This document shows positions 1 to 7,796 of a stretch of DNA of 64,000 nt, piece after piece. Each line of letters begins with the position of its first letter. The first letter of the stretch is position 1. The position numbers and the translations under genes were made by a program. The notes under the pieces were generated by a model. The model was not told where the DNA came from and did no database searches. It was given only the letters and a program-made list of their open reading frames with translations. The DNA is from Lentisphaerota bacterium (GTDB lineage Bacteria > Verrucomicrobiota > Kiritimatiellia > UBA8416 > JAIOPI01). Where the stretch lies: contig JAIOPI010000023.1 in the NCBI GenBank assembly GCA_021413965.1, forward strand, positions 1 to 64,000, in the 5' to 3' direction.

Positions 1-141
1 ATCGGTAGCGCCGCGCGCTCAGAGATTTCCTACCTGCGCGTGACCCAGCTCGAAACGTCCACCAAGCGCATCCGCGAGAAGCTGGTCTATGCCTACCAGC
101 GCGCCCAGGAAGCCGAAGCCGCGGCGTGGAGCCTGCTATGA
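1..141 (+). CDS. C-terminal end of an unidentified element protein (partial)
   Basis: An open frame enters from the left edge in frame 1 and stops with TGA at 139-141, giving the last 46 residues of a protein. The visible part is helical and charged (ETSTKRIREKLVYAYQRAQEAEAAAW) with no recognisable domain. Its stop overlaps the ATG of the next gene in an ATGA arrangement, so the two are probably translationally coupled. The function cannot be assigned from this fragment. Confidence 0.6.
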   Translation: MGSAARSEISYLRVTQLETSTKRIREKLVYAYQRAQEAEAAAWSLL

Positions 142-677
142 GAATCATCGCCGCCCACAAGTACATCAGCCCGCGCGCCCGGCCGCTCACACCCGAGGAA
201 GCGGAGGTGCGCCGAATCGCCTATGCGTTGAAGATCCCGACGGCCGAGGCATGCGCGGCCGCGGCCCGCGAGCTGGCGCCGCTGCTGGACGCCGCCGAGG
301 ATGCCGGCACGGCTCTGGTCCTGATGCCCGTGCCGGCCAGCACCGGCAGCGTGGAAGCCAATCGCCAGCTTGCCAACGTCATCGCCGCCGATCTCCACCG
401 GCGCTATGCGCGACTGGCCCAAGTGCGCGTGACGGTCGGTCGCGCGCAGCCCGTGGAATCCTCCTGCGCCCGCCGGCTGCGCCACCTGGACGGACTGACC
501 GAAGCCGAGCACGACATGATACGACTGGCCGGCCCGCTCACCGCGACGGGCACGGCTTACTACTTCATCGACAACATGGCCACCACCGGCACGACGCTCG
601 CCGCATGCCGCCACGCGCTTGGGTTCGGTGACGCCACCGTGTGGGCCGACGCCGAGAAACAGCCGCGCCTGCTTTGA
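138..677 (+). CDS. Phosphoribosyltransferase-like protein (ComF-type fold)
   Basis: This is a 179-residue protein. The segment IDNMATTGTTLAACRHAL (about 144-161) fits the PRPP-binding loop of type I phosphoribosyltransferases. An upstream stretch, MPVPASTGSVEANRQLANVI (about 63-82), resembles the ComF/GntX region before the loop. The loop normally carries two acidic residues (DDV/EDV); here it reads IDN, so the second acid is replaced by Asn and activity is uncertain. The start is the ATG inside the ATGA overlap with the preceding gene; a GTG 12 nt upstream is also in frame. In a mobile element, such a protein could act in nucleotide salvage or modification, but that is inference. Confidence 0.55.
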   Translation: MRIIAAHKYISPRARPLTPEEAEVRRIAYALKIPTAEACAAAARELAPLLDAAEDAGTALVLMPVPASTGSVEANRQLANVIAADLHRRYARLAQVRVTVGRAQPVESSCARRLRHLDGLTEAEHDMIRLAGPLTATGTAYYFIDNMATTGTTLAACRHALGFGDATVWADAEKQPRLL

Positions 678-717
678 CCGAAACGCCGAGACCGACGAAC
701 GAGAAGGAGACCAAACC

Positions 718-930
718 ATGAACGAAACCCCGAACCGTTACCCCGGCATCTGCCACGACTGCGCAGCGCCCGTCGCCGCCCAGGCGGGCACGATTGAGCG
801 CGGCCCCGGCCGCCGCGCCTGGACGCTGCGCTGCCGGACGTGCACCGACAGCATCGCCAAGGAACTGCACGACTGCATGGGCGTGGACACAGCCTATGAG
901 GACGCCTGCGCGCGCGCTTGCGGACTGTAA
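718..930 (+). CDS. Small zinc-ribbon-like protein
   Basis: A 70-residue protein with two CxxC pairs (CHDC near residue 11 and CRTC near residue 40) that would form a small zinc ribbon, followed by an acidic, Cys-containing tail. The ATG at 718 is preceded by GAAGGAGACCAAACC, a good ribosome binding site, which favours this start over a longer frame opening at 619. It lies 40 nt after the phosphoribosyltransferase-like gene and is probably co-transcribed with it. No specific function is recognised; DNA binding or protein interaction is likely for such a fold. Confidence 0.55.
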   Translation: MNETPNRYPGICHDCAAPVAAQAGTIERGPGRRAWTLRCRTCTDSIAKELHDCMGVDTAYEDACARACGL

Positions 931-932
931 CC

Positions 933-966
933 TAAGAAGAAAAGCCCCCGCCGATCCGGCGGGGTG
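933..966 (-). terminator. Rho-independent terminator (minus strand)
   Basis: CCCCGCCG at 946-953 and CGGCGGGG at 957-964 form a perfect 8-bp stem around a 3-nt loop. On the minus strand the stem is followed by CTTTTCTTCTT, a U-rich tail. It could end leftward transcription of the replication genes. On the plus strand there is no U-tract, although the hairpin directly follows the stop of the zinc-ribbon gene. Confidence 0.6.
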
Positions 967-1088
967 GGGGAGCGGCGGCGTACTTTGGTCCCACCCACCC
1001 GCCCAACTACTTGGCCGCCGCGGGGACAGCCGGGCTCGCGCACTCGCAAGCGATTCCGAGACGGCCTATGCGGTCTCTTGGATCTAAG

Positions 1089-1117
1089 TTGACACGGATA
1101 CACCACCAACCTAGCTT
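1089..1117 (+). promoter_or_regulatory. Possible sigma-70-type promoter
   Basis: TTGACA at 1089-1094, a 17-nt spacer and TAGCTT at 1112-1117. The -35 box is a perfect match; the -10 box matches TATAAT at three positions. It points at the zinc-ribbon membrane protein that starts at 1140. Confidence 0.4.
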
Positions 1118-1139
1118 GCTCATGCAGAGGTGCTAAGCA

Positions 1140-1586
1140 ATGACTGGAATCGCATTCCACTGCCCGAAGTGCAAATCGTCTGAGGCCAAGAAGGTTTCGC
1201 TCGTTTACGAATCTGGTACGTTTACGGGTACAGTTGTCGGACTTGGGGCGAACTTGGACGGGGACTTCGGGATTGCAGGCGGAATCACTCAAAAAGGCAG
1301 CCTCCTGGCAAGTCGCCTTGCCCCCCCAACGCCGCCAAATAGACGCGGTGAGCGCGCTTTTGTAACACTCGCCGCTATAGTCACAGGAGCGTGCATCTGG
1401 GTCGGGGTCGGAAAACACTTCATAGAGGTTGTCATACTTGCCCCATGTGCCATTGTCGCCTGGATCGTTGGGCTACGCGCTAGGTTAAGTCATCGGAAAA
1501 GGGTGGCGGACTACCTGCGACTGACACAAGCGTGGGATCGAAGTTGGGTCTGTTTGAAGTGTGGGCACACATGGGTGTCGAGTTAG
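1140..1586 (+). CDS. Zinc-ribbon membrane protein, function unknown
   Basis: A 148-residue protein that begins with a CPKC knuckle (residues 8-11) and ends with CLKCGHTW (138-145), so one zinc ribbon is probably assembled from both ends. Between them lie a Gly-rich segment and two likely membrane helices (about 73-91 and 94-112). A short basic stretch, RARLSHRKR, follows the second helix. The start at 1140 has AGAGGTG about 6 nt upstream and a possible promoter at 1089-1117. It is the only plus-strand gene between the left group and the minus-strand replication block, and may be a cargo gene. I do not recognise the family. Confidence 0.6.
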   Translation: MTGIAFHCPKCKSSEAKKVSLVYESGTFTGTVVGLGANLDGDFGIAGGITQKGSLLASRLAPPTPPNRRGERAFVTLAAIVTGACIWVGVGKHFIEVVILAPCAIVAWIVGLRARLSHRKRVADYLRLTQAWDRSWVCLKCGHTWVSS

Positions 1587-1749
1587 AAGGTTCTCACGTT
1601 GAAGTGGTCTGGTAGCCGATGCCCAAGAGTCAGCACCCGTTTTCTGTCTTGCTTCTTTAGGCGAGCGATTTCGAGGGGAGCCGTCACCTGCTAAGCCACC
1701 TCCGCGTGCGTGATCGAACATCGATCGCAGCAAATTTGATTTCGCCGCC

Positions 1750-2226
1750 TCACTGGACGATGGGTGGTGTCCGTTTCTGCCGATGCAGTCGGCGCCGATT
1801 CTGTTTCGCCGCCTTGACCGGGAACAGCGCTTTGAGCGCGGGGTACTTCGCCATCGCTCTCCGGTGACGTTTTTCGGCCAGGTCGATAGTGGTGTTGGTC
1901 TCTGCAGCGATCTCCCTGTACGTCATCCCGGTATGTCGAAGGCAGACCGTGTCGCGCACGGGCTGTGGCAGGGCGAGCAAGATCCGGATGACCTCCGACA
2001 TGACCGCGAGCGGCAGCAGCAGATCCTCGTACACCTGCGACGGTAGGGGTGGGGTAGGCGAGCAACGAGCGAACGACTCCTTCTTCACATCGAACTCCTT
2101 TGTTCCGACCGATGACTCGACCAATTTGCACGTGGCGCAAGGCGTCTCCTCGTACGACACCTTCCGGTACTTTCCAGCCGCCACGGCCTCAGCATGCGGA
2201 CATTTGTGGCACAGCATAGATGTCAC
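1750..2226 (-). CDS. Sigma-region-4-like HTH protein with zinc ribbon
   Basis: A 158-residue protein. The N-terminus has CHKC (6-9) and CATC (30-33), a likely zinc ribbon. The middle (about 83-128) reads like sigma-70 region 4: LPQPVRDTVCLRHTGMTYRE followed by an Ala-rich turn and a basic recognition helix. The C-terminus is strongly basic (NRRRLHRQKR). Phages often use region-4-only proteins as late or middle regulators, so a transcription-control role is likely. The GTG at 2226 follows a G-rich tract; an ATG at 2217 is equally possible. The gene overlaps the end of the nuclease gene upstream and is the last of the leftward block. Confidence 0.6.
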   Translation of the reverse strand: MTSMLCHKCPHAEAVAAGKYRKVSYEETPCATCKLVESSVGTKEFDVKKESFARCSPTPPLPSQVYEDLLLPLAVMSEVIRILLALPQPVRDTVCLRHTGMTYREIAAETNTTIDLAEKRHRRAMAKYPALKALFPVKAAKQNRRRLHRQKRTPPIVQ

Positions 2227-2662
2227 CCCCCCGAAGGTCCGCCGTAGCCTCGCGCGAAGGCGGACTCACAGACTCCACGACCGCTGCACCGCCGGGTTCC
2301 GGCTCCGTTGGCATGGCCGGCTGCAGCCGGGCCCGGCAGGCGTCGACCACGTCCAGCAGCCGGATCAGCAGTTCCACCTCCACCACGATCACCCATGGCT
2401 TGTTGTTGGCCCGGTGCATCACCGCGGGTACTTCGTCCGTCGCGGCATCGCGCCGCGCCTGACTCAGTCCCTCGTACAGCCGCAGCCGTTCACACCGCTT
2501 GACCTCCAGGTGTAACCCCGGCAGGTCGCCGGCCAGGTCCGGCGACTCCGGGCCCCCGTGGTACTGCCGTCCGCGGTGCAGATGCGTACCGAGCACCTCG
2601 TTCAACTTGGCGGCGGCCTCGCGTTCACCAGCCGCGCCCTTTCGTTTGCTCATCGATCCCAT
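2189..2662 (-). CDS. PD-(D/E)XK nuclease, Holliday-junction-resolvase-like
   Basis: A 157-residue protein. The first 60 residues give the layout of small PD-(D/E)XK resolvases: KGAAGERE with Glu14, PDLAGDLPG with Asp42, and LEVKRCERL with the catalytic E-x-K at 53-55. This pattern is seen in phage and archaeal Hjc-type enzymes that cut branched DNA during replication or recombination. The tail after about residue 115 is Pro-rich and variable. The ATG at 2662 has AAAGGG just upstream. The gene overlaps the following sigma-like gene by 38 nt and follows the replicative ATPase after an intergenic palindrome. Confidence 0.65.
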   Translation of the reverse strand: MGSMSKRKGAAGEREAAAKLNEVLGTHLHRGRQYHGGPESPDLAGDLPGLHLEVKRCERLRLYEGLSQARRDAATDEVPAVMHRANNKPWVIVVEVELLIRLLDVVDACRARLQPAMPTEPEPGGAAVVESVSPPSREATADLRGGDIYAVPQMSAC

Positions 2663-2724
2663 GACGCCCTTTCTGCCCGCTCCGGGCTACGCCTTCGGCG
2701 AGTCCTGAGTTGCCTTCGGCCGAC

Positions 2725-2771
2725 CTTCCCAACAACTATCCTCCCCCGTAGGGGGGATAGTTGTTGGGAAG
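2725..2771. repeat. Large intergenic palindrome
   Basis: CTTCCCAACAACTATC at 2725-2740 pairs with GATAGTTGTTGGGAAG at 2756-2771, and the C-run and G-run between them extend the stem around a GTA centre. A further partial copy (TTGTTGGAGTGGGAAG) follows at 2776-2791. It lies between the ATPase and the resolvase-like gene. It may be a strong terminator or a replication or packaging signal. No U-tract flanks it. Confidence 0.6.
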
Positions 2772-2873
2772 TGGGTTGTTGGAGTGGGAAGTTCGTCTCG
2801 CTTCGTCGTCATAAGTGGCTGTTCTTTCCAATGACTTACGCCATCCCACAAACTCGATTTCGGGGGTTTCTGG

Positions 2874-4115
2874 TTACTGGGATGTCCAATTCCGCGTGCT
2901 CGGCCGAATTTCGGCCTCGTTGCGCCCGGATTCCGTCACCTCGTACCGCCTGAATTGCTGGTCGCCGCGCTCGCGGATCCACCCGGCCTTGGTGCACACC
3001 TTCAGCATCTTCCGCACGGTTTCCTTGCCGCATGCCAGCGCCCCGGCCACCAGGTCCACGTAGAAGGACTGACTCTCTCCGGGCCGATGCATCACGGCAT
3101 GCACGCATTCGAAGTCATCGTTTTGCTTTCGCCGTCCGCCCTTGCCCTTGCTCATCACGTCCGCCACTTCCTCTGCCGTCGCCTCCCGCCAGCAAATCAC
3201 CCCGGCCTCGCGATGGTGGGCGACATACTTCACCACCGTCGGCTCGCCGTCCGCGTCCACCCAGCGGAGGCGCTTGCCGCGCTTGGGTGCCCGCAGTTCG
3301 AAAATCGTGTCCGATCCGAGGGACCGCAGCGCCAGCGCCGCGCGTGCCGGGTTGATCCATTCGGCAGACCCTGCGCCCAGGTAGGCATAGTCGCCGGCCG
3401 CCCAGGAATCCTTCTCCTTCCCGCGGAGCGGCTTGTTGGTGTGGTGAAGCAGGATCATGCCCACGCGGTGCTTCTGCAGGAGGGGATTGAGCAGCTCGCG
3501 CATGAAGTGGCTCACGTCCTTCTGGCTGTTGCTGTCGCCGCCCAGGTACGCGAAGGCCGGATCGACGATCACCATGTCATACGGCTGGCCGGTGCCGGGG
3601 AACCCGGCCGTCAGCAAGTACCTCAGGGCCTGCGCAAACGGCTCGGCGCTCTTGTCACAGATCGTGCAGATGGCGACGCGCTTCCGCGCCAGGGCCTTCT
3701 CCTCGTCGGACAGGTCCTCACAGCCCTTGAGTACGCCGTCCCGCATCTCCGCCAGGTCGCCGTCATCGTTCTCCGCCTGGACGATCAGGATTCGCATGCC
3801 TGCCTTCTGGTACACCTCGCCCGGCATGATGCCGAAGAGGTCACGCCCCAGGGACCAGTACATGGCGCCCTGCATCCCCAGCGCGGACTTGCCGACACCG
3901 GTGGGCCCGCACAACAGGCACACGCCGCCCCGATACAGGAAGCGCCATTTCAGAAGCTCATCCGGATCACTGCCGTATGTGGGGGTGCGCAGATCGCCGA
4001 GCAGCTTCACCGCCGGTGGCTCCTGAATCTTCGCCACCTGCGCCTCAACGGTCGCCGCCTCCGGCGCTGGCATGAACTCAGACATGAGGATTTCAAGGGG
4101 CGACGGCTTGTCCAC
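2874..4115 (-). CDS. RepA-like hexameric ATPase / replicative helicase
   Basis: A 413-residue P-loop ATPase of the RepA/AAA_25 kind used by phages and plasmids in DNA replication. Walker A is GPTGVGKS (70-77), Walker B is MVIVDP (181-186), and the HH pair at 224-225 (LLHHTNKP) matches the sensor region of RepA/DnaB-like enzymes. The C-terminal 80 residues look like a winged helix. The start is a GTG with GGAGGTG upstream, placed inside the end of the primase gene (23-nt overlap), which indicates coupled translation. With the primase and polymerase genes directly upstream it completes a helicase-primase-polymerase set. Confidence 0.8.
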   Translation of the reverse strand: MDKPSPLEILMSEFMPAPEAATVEAQVAKIQEPPAVKLLGDLRTPTYGSDPDELLKWRFLYRGGVCLLCGPTGVGKSALGMQGAMYWSLGRDLFGIMPGEVYQKAGMRILIVQAENDDGDLAEMRDGVLKGCEDLSDEEKALARKRVAICTICDKSAEPFAQALRYLLTAGFPGTGQPYDMVIVDPAFAYLGGDSNSQKDVSHFMRELLNPLLQKHRVGMILLHHTNKPLRGKEKDSWAAGDYAYLGAGSAEWINPARAALALRSLGSDTIFELRAPKRGKRLRWVDADGEPTVVKYVAHHREAGVICWREATAEEVADVMSKGKGGRRKQNDDFECVHAVMHRPGESQSFYVDLVAGALACGKETVRKMLKVCTKAGWIRERGDQQFRRYEVTESGRNEAEIRPSTRNWTSQ

Positions 4116-5001
4116 AAAGCACCTCCGAGTTGAAGAAGAGAATCCTTTGCCGGACCCGGCTGCCGTCGGCCTTCGGCCGTAGGCCGCCGGGCATGCGCAG
4201 CCACCCGCAGATGTCCCAGCGCGTGGGGTCAGCGCCCAGGAGGCAGGCCAGGGCGAAGAAGCGCGCCCGGTCCTGACGGGTCATCGGCTCGACGTGGTAC
4301 CAGGCGTGCACGCTCTTCCCGCCCGAGTCCACGGCCATCACCAATGGGGAAAAATCCGCCAGCGCGGTCACAAGCTGCGCTTGTTGCCGCTTGGCGAGGG
4401 AGGCGTCGTCGAACTCCACCACCAGGTACCGACGCGCCATCACGTTGTTCTGGCAGCGCGCGGACGGACGGCCCGAGTGGTTCACGGCCAGGGAGCCCCG
4501 CATTGGGTTCACGCAGATGAACTGCAGGCCCTCCGCTTCCTCCAATACTTCCTCCACCGGCCGAACCGCCGCCCGCTCACTGTCTGCGCCCACGCAGACC
4601 AGTTCGCCCGGCCGGAACAGGCAGGGGAGCACATCCCGCGGCCGCAGGCCGGTACTTGTCAGACCGTCGAAGCACGCCTCGACGGTCTCGAGCACCTTGC
4701 CGATGGTCCCCGCGTTCGCCGCCGGCCACTCGATCGCGCGGCGCCCGAAGTTTACCGTGGCATCCGCCGCATGCGAACCGTAGGCGAACTCCACCGCTCC
4801 CTCGATCTCCCGATCGGGGATGCGCCGGTGTACGACGTGCACGTCACAGCACCGCCGCAGGAAGGCAAAGCACTTGTCCGCCGTTAGGACCTGGCTCACG
4901 CCGCTGGCGACCTGCGCCAGCCACCGATGCGTACCGCCCGCGCCCGGCATACCTGCCAGGCGCTCCGCCGTCCGCTGCGAAAATGGATAGAGGTTCGCCA
5001 T
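4093..5001 (-). CDS. Archaeo-eukaryotic-type primase (PrimPol-like)
   Basis: A 302-residue protein. Its C-terminal half carries the three primase motifs: VVEFDD (194-199, metal-binding acids), SGGKSVHAW (226-234, the s-x-H motif) and WDICGWLRMPG (262-272, with the conserved Arg). The N-terminal 100 residues have no clear motif and may be a DNA-binding or accessory domain. The ATG at 5001 is preceded by GGAAGTGACC and lies 2 nt after the polymerase stop; a longer frame would run into the polymerase gene. It probably makes primers for the family A polymerase encoded just upstream. Confidence 0.75.
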   Translation of the reverse strand: MANLYPFSQRTAERLAGMPGAGGTHRWLAQVASGVSQVLTADKCFAFLRRCCDVHVVHRRIPDREIEGAVEFAYGSHAADATVNFGRRAIEWPAANAGTIGKVLETVEACFDGLTSTGLRPRDVLPCLFRPGELVCVGADSERAAVRPVEEVLEEAEGLQFICVNPMRGSLAVNHSGRPSARCQNNVMARRYLVVEFDDASLAKRQQAQLVTALADFSPLVMAVDSGGKSVHAWYHVEPMTRQDRARFFALACLLGADPTRWDICGWLRMPGGLRPKADGSRVRQRILFFNSEVLCGQAVAP

Positions 5002-5003
5002 GG

Positions 5004-6908
5004 TCACTTCCCGTACACCGCACACAACGTCCCATCCGCCCGCAGGGGAAGGCCCGGCGCCCACGGCACCGGCATTTCCATGATCTCGACGATCCGCCTC
5101 AGATCCTCTTCGGCGGATGCCTCCGGCACTTCAAAGACGAGCTCATCGTGGACGCTCAACACCGGCCGGTACCCGGCCGCCTCACACCGCAGCCACGCCG
5201 AGGCCAGGACATCCCGCGCCGTTGCCTGCGTCCAGTTCTCCGCCAGCAGGCCCCCGTAGACCGTGATCCGGTCACCGCCGACGGTGCACGTGATGCCGTC
5301 CTTCTTGGCTAGGACGCCCCGATAGACGAGGAACCGTTTCAATTCGGGATTGACCTGCGTGCAGGGGAGGGGAAGGACGTAGTTGCCGCCGTCACGCGAC
5401 GCGCAGGCGTCGTTGAGGTTTTGCCACAGGGTCACGATCTTCGGATTCGATTCCCTGAACTCCCGGACGATGCGCTCGGACTCTGCCTCGCCGATTGTCA
5501 GCCCCGCCATGACCTTCGCGACCTCAACGAACCGCCGAGCCCCGCAGCCGAAGCCCAGCCCCAGGACGCGGGCCTTGGCCAACTGCCGGATCCCGGCCGC
5601 CGTCCGGTCACAGAACTCCCGCAAGGGCTCAGCCTCCGAGTACCCCATGGTGGCGCGGGCGTGAATCTCGTAGGCGTCTGCCTCAGGATTCGCGCGGAAC
5701 ATCTCCAACGTCGCGACGTCTCCGGCCAGGAAGAGCAGGACGCGGCTTTCGATCTGAGAGTAATCAACGACCGCCAGGACGAACCCCGGCGGCGCCACCA
5801 GGCACCGGCGCAGGTCTACGCCCTCCGCCGGCTTCCGGTTGTAGTTCTGCATGTTCAGGCCACCGCCGCCCGCCCACCGCCCCGTGCTCGCCCCGAAGTA
5901 CTTCAGTTCATAGACCATTCGTCTACTTCTTGTTGGACGACCCGCCGTAGGCCCGGCGGAGTAGGGGCGATCATCCGGCATACGCCGCGCCTGCATGCCC
6001 TCCAACACCTTGGCAGTCCGGTTCGCGGATCGGATGCGCTGCATGTGCCGCGCCCAGGTCACGGCCTCACTACGCTGGTTCTCGTGGGCCCAGTCCTGAA
6101 ACTCCGGGTCAGTGGCCGAGGTGGACCGTGGCGGCGGCGTGCCGAGCGCCACGCATGCCTCCTCAAACCGCGGGATGGAAAGGGCAGGGGACCATGGCAG
6201 CGCCCGCGAGAGCCCTTCTACGGTCTCGTTCAACTCAGCCAGGTTAGCCTCGACATACCCCCAGTCGACAGCAACCCCGTAGTGCCCCATTTGGCAGGTC
6301 AGATCGAACAGCCGCCGCTCGTGTTCCGGCCAGTACCGTTCCAATTCGAGCCACAGCGCCAGCGCCGCCTCCGCGTCGGTCGCGGCATACGCCTCGTCCT
6401 CCGCGGAGTGACCAAACAGATCGGGCTCGCGGTCGCGGCCCTTGGCCCGCTCCCGCGCGCCCTTGTCCACGGTCACGCCGAGCACGGCCTTCGCCGCGCC
6501 GGCTAGTTCGCGCGGAAGCTGCAGGTACGCGCACAGCGCGGCCGAGCAGAACCATCGGACCGGCCGCACGTCGCGCGGCACGGTCCCGAGTTCCACCAGT
6601 CGCAGAAACACCGCCTCGTCGAACTCGCGGTTGTGGGAGACCCACTCCCGCCCGGCGATCGTTCCCCAGGGGAACTCCGCCGGCAGGCATACGCAGGTCC
6701 GTGCCCCGTCCGTCACGCTCACCGCCCAGGCGTTGAACCGCCGGTCATGGGTGTAGGCGACGTTCCCCATCTGGCTGACCGAGTAGCTGGACGTGTAGAA
6801 CGTCTCGAAATCAATTCCGACTGGCGTCGGAATTGGTATGGCGGCGCCCGAGCGCACCGCCAGGGTCCACTCCTGCACCGTCACACGCTTTGCCCTGGCC
6901 AACGCCAT
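5004..6908 (-). CDS. polA: Phage-type family A DNA polymerase with 3'-5' exonuclease
   Basis: A 634-residue polymerase without a 5' nuclease domain, typical of phages. The exonuclease domain shows DFET (33-36), HNREFDEAVF (92-101) and YAATD (174-178). In the polymerase domain, motif A is VVDYSQIESRV (380-390), motif B is R441-QLA-K445-ARV-L449-GLG-F453-G, and motif C is SVHDELVFEV (585-594). Motif B aligns residue for residue with E. coli Pol I. Leu449 sits at the Phe762 position and Phe453 at the Tyr766 position. Residues about 315-330 look like a short insertion before MVYELKYFGASTGRW. It is followed directly by the primase gene. Confidence 0.9.
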   Translation of the reverse strand: MALARAKRVTVQEWTLAVRSGAAIPIPTPVGIDFETFYTSSYSVSQMGNVAYTHDRRFNAWAVSVTDGARTCVCLPAEFPWGTIAGREWVSHNREFDEAVFLRLVELGTVPRDVRPVRWFCSAALCAYLQLPRELAGAAKAVLGVTVDKGARERAKGRDREPDLFGHSAEDEAYAATDAEAALALWLELERYWPEHERRLFDLTCQMGHYGVAVDWGYVEANLAELNETVEGLSRALPWSPALSIPRFEEACVALGTPPPRSTSATDPEFQDWAHENQRSEAVTWARHMQRIRSANRTAKVLEGMQARRMPDDRPYSAGPTAGRPTRSRRMVYELKYFGASTGRWAGGGGLNMQNYNRKPAEGVDLRRCLVAPPGFVLAVVDYSQIESRVLLFLAGDVATLEMFRANPEADAYEIHARATMGYSEAEPLREFCDRTAAGIRQLAKARVLGLGFGCGARRFVEVAKVMAGLTIGEAESERIVREFRESNPKIVTLWQNLNDACASRDGGNYVLPLPCTQVNPELKRFLVYRGVLAKKDGITCTVGGDRITVYGGLLAENWTQATARDVLASAWLRCEAAGYRPVLSVHDELVFEVPEASAEEDLRRIVEIMEMPVPWAPGLPLRADGTLCAVYGK

Positions 6909-6920
6909 GTTTGCACCCCC

Positions 6921-7727
6921 TCACGCCGCATTCTGGACCGTTCGGGGGTCGTAGCCCTTGATGTAGCGCCACAGCGCGGCGGTCATCTTGAATGCCTGCC
7001 AGTCGCGTTCGATCGACGGGTGCTTCACCACTTCGACACGGCCGGGCTCGGTGGTGCTGATGAAGACGTTGGCGGCGAGGACACGGCCGACCTCGGCCTC
7101 GCCCCAATGCGTGGCGGCGTAGGCCGCGAGCTGCATGGCCTGATTCTCGTACGCGCCTACTGGCTTGCCCGGTTCGGTCTTGCGAGTTTTGTAGTCGAGG
7201 ATGCCGATTCCGTTCGCCCCGTACCGGAAGAAGACATCCGCCGTGCCGGCGAAGCCATGCTCGCGGTTCACAAGCCGGAGCTCCCGCTCGACAATGCTGA
7301 TGCCGGACTTCTCCTTCCACGCCATCACCGGATCCACATACACCGCCAGCGACGGGTCGAACGGCTTGCCGTCCATGGCCAACTCCAGCGCCCCGTGGAT
7401 CATCGTGCCCAGGTCCGCCGCTTCGTCCACCTGCTCGAATGCCGCATCGCGGACCCGGTTGCACCAGTACGCCGTGCTTTCGGCCTCCGTCTTCGGTGCC
7501 CGCAGCGTGGCCAACGCCATCTGGTTCAGCTTCCAGTTCTCCAGCCCCGGCTTCGCCAGAATCCCCAGAATGCTGGTCACACTGGGATAGAGGCCGAGCC
7601 GCTTCGCGTCCCGGATCGTCGTGACCCGCTCGCCGCCACCGTCTGCCGTCGGCAGCCGATGCATTGGGGTACCGTCGGCCCCGTACCAGTGCCCGGCCTT
7701 GATCTGATTTTTCGTCAACACGGCCAT
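6921..7727 (-). CDS. Cas4/RecB-like PD-(D/E)XK exonuclease
   Basis: A 268-residue protein. The nuclease core has His111 (LGTMIHGALE), Asp164 (AGTADVFF), D178-Y-K180 (ILDYKTRK) and the QAMQLAAYA helix (196-204). This is the full set expected of Cas4/RecB-family exonucleases, here without an obvious Fe-S Cys cluster. In phages such proteins process DNA ends for recombination. The chosen ATG at 7727 is 8 nt after GGAGG; two other in-frame starts (7733 and 7736) lie too close to that site. It precedes the polymerase gene by 12 nt. Confidence 0.75.
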   Translation of the reverse strand: MAVLTKNQIKAGHWYGADGTPMHRLPTADGGGERVTTIRDAKRLGLYPSVTSILGILAKPGLENWKLNQMALATLRAPKTEAESTAYWCNRVRDAAFEQVDEAADLGTMIHGALELAMDGKPFDPSLAVYVDPVMAWKEKSGISIVERELRLVNREHGFAGTADVFFRYGANGIGILDYKTRKTEPGKPVGAYENQAMQLAAYAATHWGEAEVGRVLAANVFISTTEPGRVEVVKHPSIERDWQAFKMTAALWRYIKGYDPRTVQNAA

Positions 7728-7796
7728 GGTCATCACCTCCGGCGGGGCGGCCCCCGAGGGCCGCTCCCGCGTTTGTTCCTATCCGCATGCCTCCCC

